In this document: piece by piece, positions 63,174 to 64,000 of the stretch
How the letters are laid out: every line of letters begins with the position of its first letter
Numbering within the stretch: position 1 is the first letter of the stretch
DNA from: Nocardia albiluteola
GTDB taxonomy: Bacteria; Actinomycetota; Actinomycetes; Mycobacteriales; Mycobacteriaceae
Direction: 5' to 3'
Length of the DNA: 64,000 bases
Assembly: GCF_018860155.1 (NCBI RefSeq)
Contig: NZ_JAHKNI010000002.1
Coordinates: 680,935 to 744,934 of the forward strand
The notes under the pieces: model-generated
Told to the model about the DNA's origin: nothing
Seen by the model: only the letters and a program-made list of their open reading frames with translations
The model's database searches: none
Program-made: the position numbers and the translations under genes

Positions 63174-63899
63174 ATGAACAGCTTGAATGTCTTCGAGTTG
63201 CGGCAGTACACCGTGCACCCGGGACAGCGCGACGTCCTGATCGACCTGTTCGACCGCGAGTTCGTGGAAACCCAGGAGGAAGCGGGTATTCGCGTGATCG
63301 GCCAGTTTCGCGACGAGGACGACCCCGACCGGTTCGTGTGGATTCGCGGATTCCCCGATATGAACGCGCGCCGAGAGGCGTTGACCGCGTTTTATATCCA
63401 TGGAGCCGCATGGCGAACACATCGTTCCGCCGCCGGAGCCACCATGCTCGATACCGACAACGTTCTACTACTGCGCCCCGCCCGATCCGAGTCCGGGTTC
63501 ACGCTGTCGAGCGCACGCCCCGCGCTCGATGCCGACACGCTGCCGAACTCCCGAGTCACGCTGACCATCTATCACCCGGCCATTTCACGCGAGGACTTCG
63601 CCGCCTTCTTCGAACAGCACGTGAAACCGATGATGGCCGAGACCGCGGCCCCGCCGGTGGCCTACCTGAGCACCGAGCCGGCGCCCAACACCTACCCGGC
63701 TCTACCGGTGCGAACAGATGAGAACGTCTTCGTCTGGCTGGCGGTATTCGCCGACTCCGATCATCGCCGCGACCACGAGCGACAACTCGCACAACCCAAC
63801 GGCTCGCAAAGACAGGTGCTCTCGGATCTGACCCATCGGCTCAACGCCCCGCCGCAACATCTCAGACTTGCCCCCACCGCACGATCGCAACTGCGTTGA
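63174..63899 (+). CDS. NIPSNAP-family protein
   Basis: A 241-residue protein with two ferredoxin-like NIPSNAP halves: FELRQYTVHPGQRDVLIDLF and RFVWIRGFPDMNARREAL in the first, then VTLTIYHPAISREDFAAFF and VFVWLAVFADSDHRRDHERQ in the second. Function of the family is poorly known; monooxygenase-like or metabolite-binding roles are suggested. It is 88 bp from the divergent GlxA-type regulator, which probably controls it. ATG 63174 is the natural start. Confidence 0.85.
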   Translation: MNSLNVFELRQYTVHPGQRDVLIDLFDREFVETQEEAGIRVIGQFRDEDDPDRFVWIRGFPDMNARREALTAFYIHGAAWRTHRSAAGATMLDTDNVLLLRPARSESGFTLSSARPALDADTLPNSRVTLTIYHPAISREDFAAFFEQHVKPMMAETAAPPVAYLSTEPAPNTYPALPVRTDENVFVWLAVFADSDHRRDHERQLAQPNGSQRQVLSDLTHRLNAPPQHLRLAPTARSQLR

Positions 63900-63929
63900 C
63901 CCGGATGGCGGGATAGACGCTGGGACAGG

Positions 63930-64000
63930 AAACAGCGGCGGGGGGGGGGGCCGCGCGCCCCCCCGCGCCCCCCCCCCCGGCGGAGCCAACCCCCCCCCAC
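63930..64000. other. Homopolymer-rich, probably unreliable sequence at the window end
   Basis: From about 63935 the sequence turns into runs of G and C (a run of 12 G, then 7, 10 and 9 C), ending in ACCCCCCCCAC-like text. Nothing else in the window looks like this. It is most likely a low-quality contig end and should not be annotated. Confidence 0.7.

Overview
The window is high-GC actinobacterial chromosome. It most resembles a mycolic-acid bacterium of the Nocardia/Rhodococcus group: it has an AccA3/AccD5/AccE5 acyl-CoA carboxylase, ESX (type VII)-associated small proteins, LpdA, Lhr and a deazaflavin-type reductase, starts at GTG are frequent, and coding GC3 is very high. From memory, the gene order follows the Mycobacterium tuberculosis Rv3314c to Rv3274c segment (deoA, add, Rv3311, upp, pmmB, deoD, amiB1, amiA1, Rv3304, lpdA, glpD2, nei, lhr, pcd, lrpA, lat, acc genes, birA, Rv3278c, Rv3277, purK, purE, fadE25). 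Lineage-specific islands interrupt this backbone. The genus is an inference; no rRNA or marker gene is present.

Region 1 (1-11234) is nucleoside salvage: the end of thymidine phosphorylase, adenosine deaminase, uracil phosphoribosyltransferase, phosphomannomutase/phosphoglucomutase and purine nucleoside phosphorylase. A TetR/deazaflavin reductase pair, a membrane protein, and a compact minus-strand operon (7890 down to 4425) sit among them. That operon encodes an EspC-like small protein, a 24-codon ORF, an NlpC/P60 peptidase, an EspD/EspH-like protein, a YbaB/EbfC-family (EspL-like) protein and an acidic protein. No ESX membrane genes are nearby. This is the best candidate for an undescribed module.

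Region 2 (11235-26653) opens with a large GC-rich array of 29-bp and about 35-bp repeats ending in a long hairpin. RNase Z, an enoyl-CoA hydratase/isomerase, two M20 amidohydrolases, a gamma-glutamylcyclotransferase-like protein, LpdA, two Pro-rich cell-envelope proteins, a PLP aminotransferase, GlpD, Nei, a 46-codon amine-oxidase remnant and a histidine-phosphatase-like protein follow.

Region 3 (26821-44310) holds the giant helicase Lhr with three low-complexity insertions, a ureidoglycine aminohydrolase, the lysine catabolic set (piperideine-6-carboxylate dehydrogenase, Lrp, lysine 6-aminotransferase), and the acyl-CoA carboxylase block accD5-accE5-maf-(HTH regulator)-sseA-accA3. As I recall the M. 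tuberculosis map, the carboxylase block is inverted here. BirA, which biotinylates AccA3, lies at 48315.

Region 4 (44444-64000) carries a TipA-like MerR regulator with a textbook 19-bp-spacer promoter, a Ser/Thr kinase, a DUF1707 protein, birA, a PH-domain protein, a two-component system, GtrA, purK-purE, a VapBC module with a palindromic operator, a TetR/acyl-CoA dehydrogenase pair, a GlcD-like oxidase, a GroES-like protein between 70-bp direct repeats, an MFS/TetR divergent pair, a GlxA-type regulator and a NIPSNAP protein. The last roughly 70 bases are homopolymer-rich and look like a poor-quality contig end.

Start codons were moved inward from the longest open frame where a ribosome site, family length or operator position favoured it. 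No rRNA, tRNA, CRISPR array or intact insertion sequence was seen.
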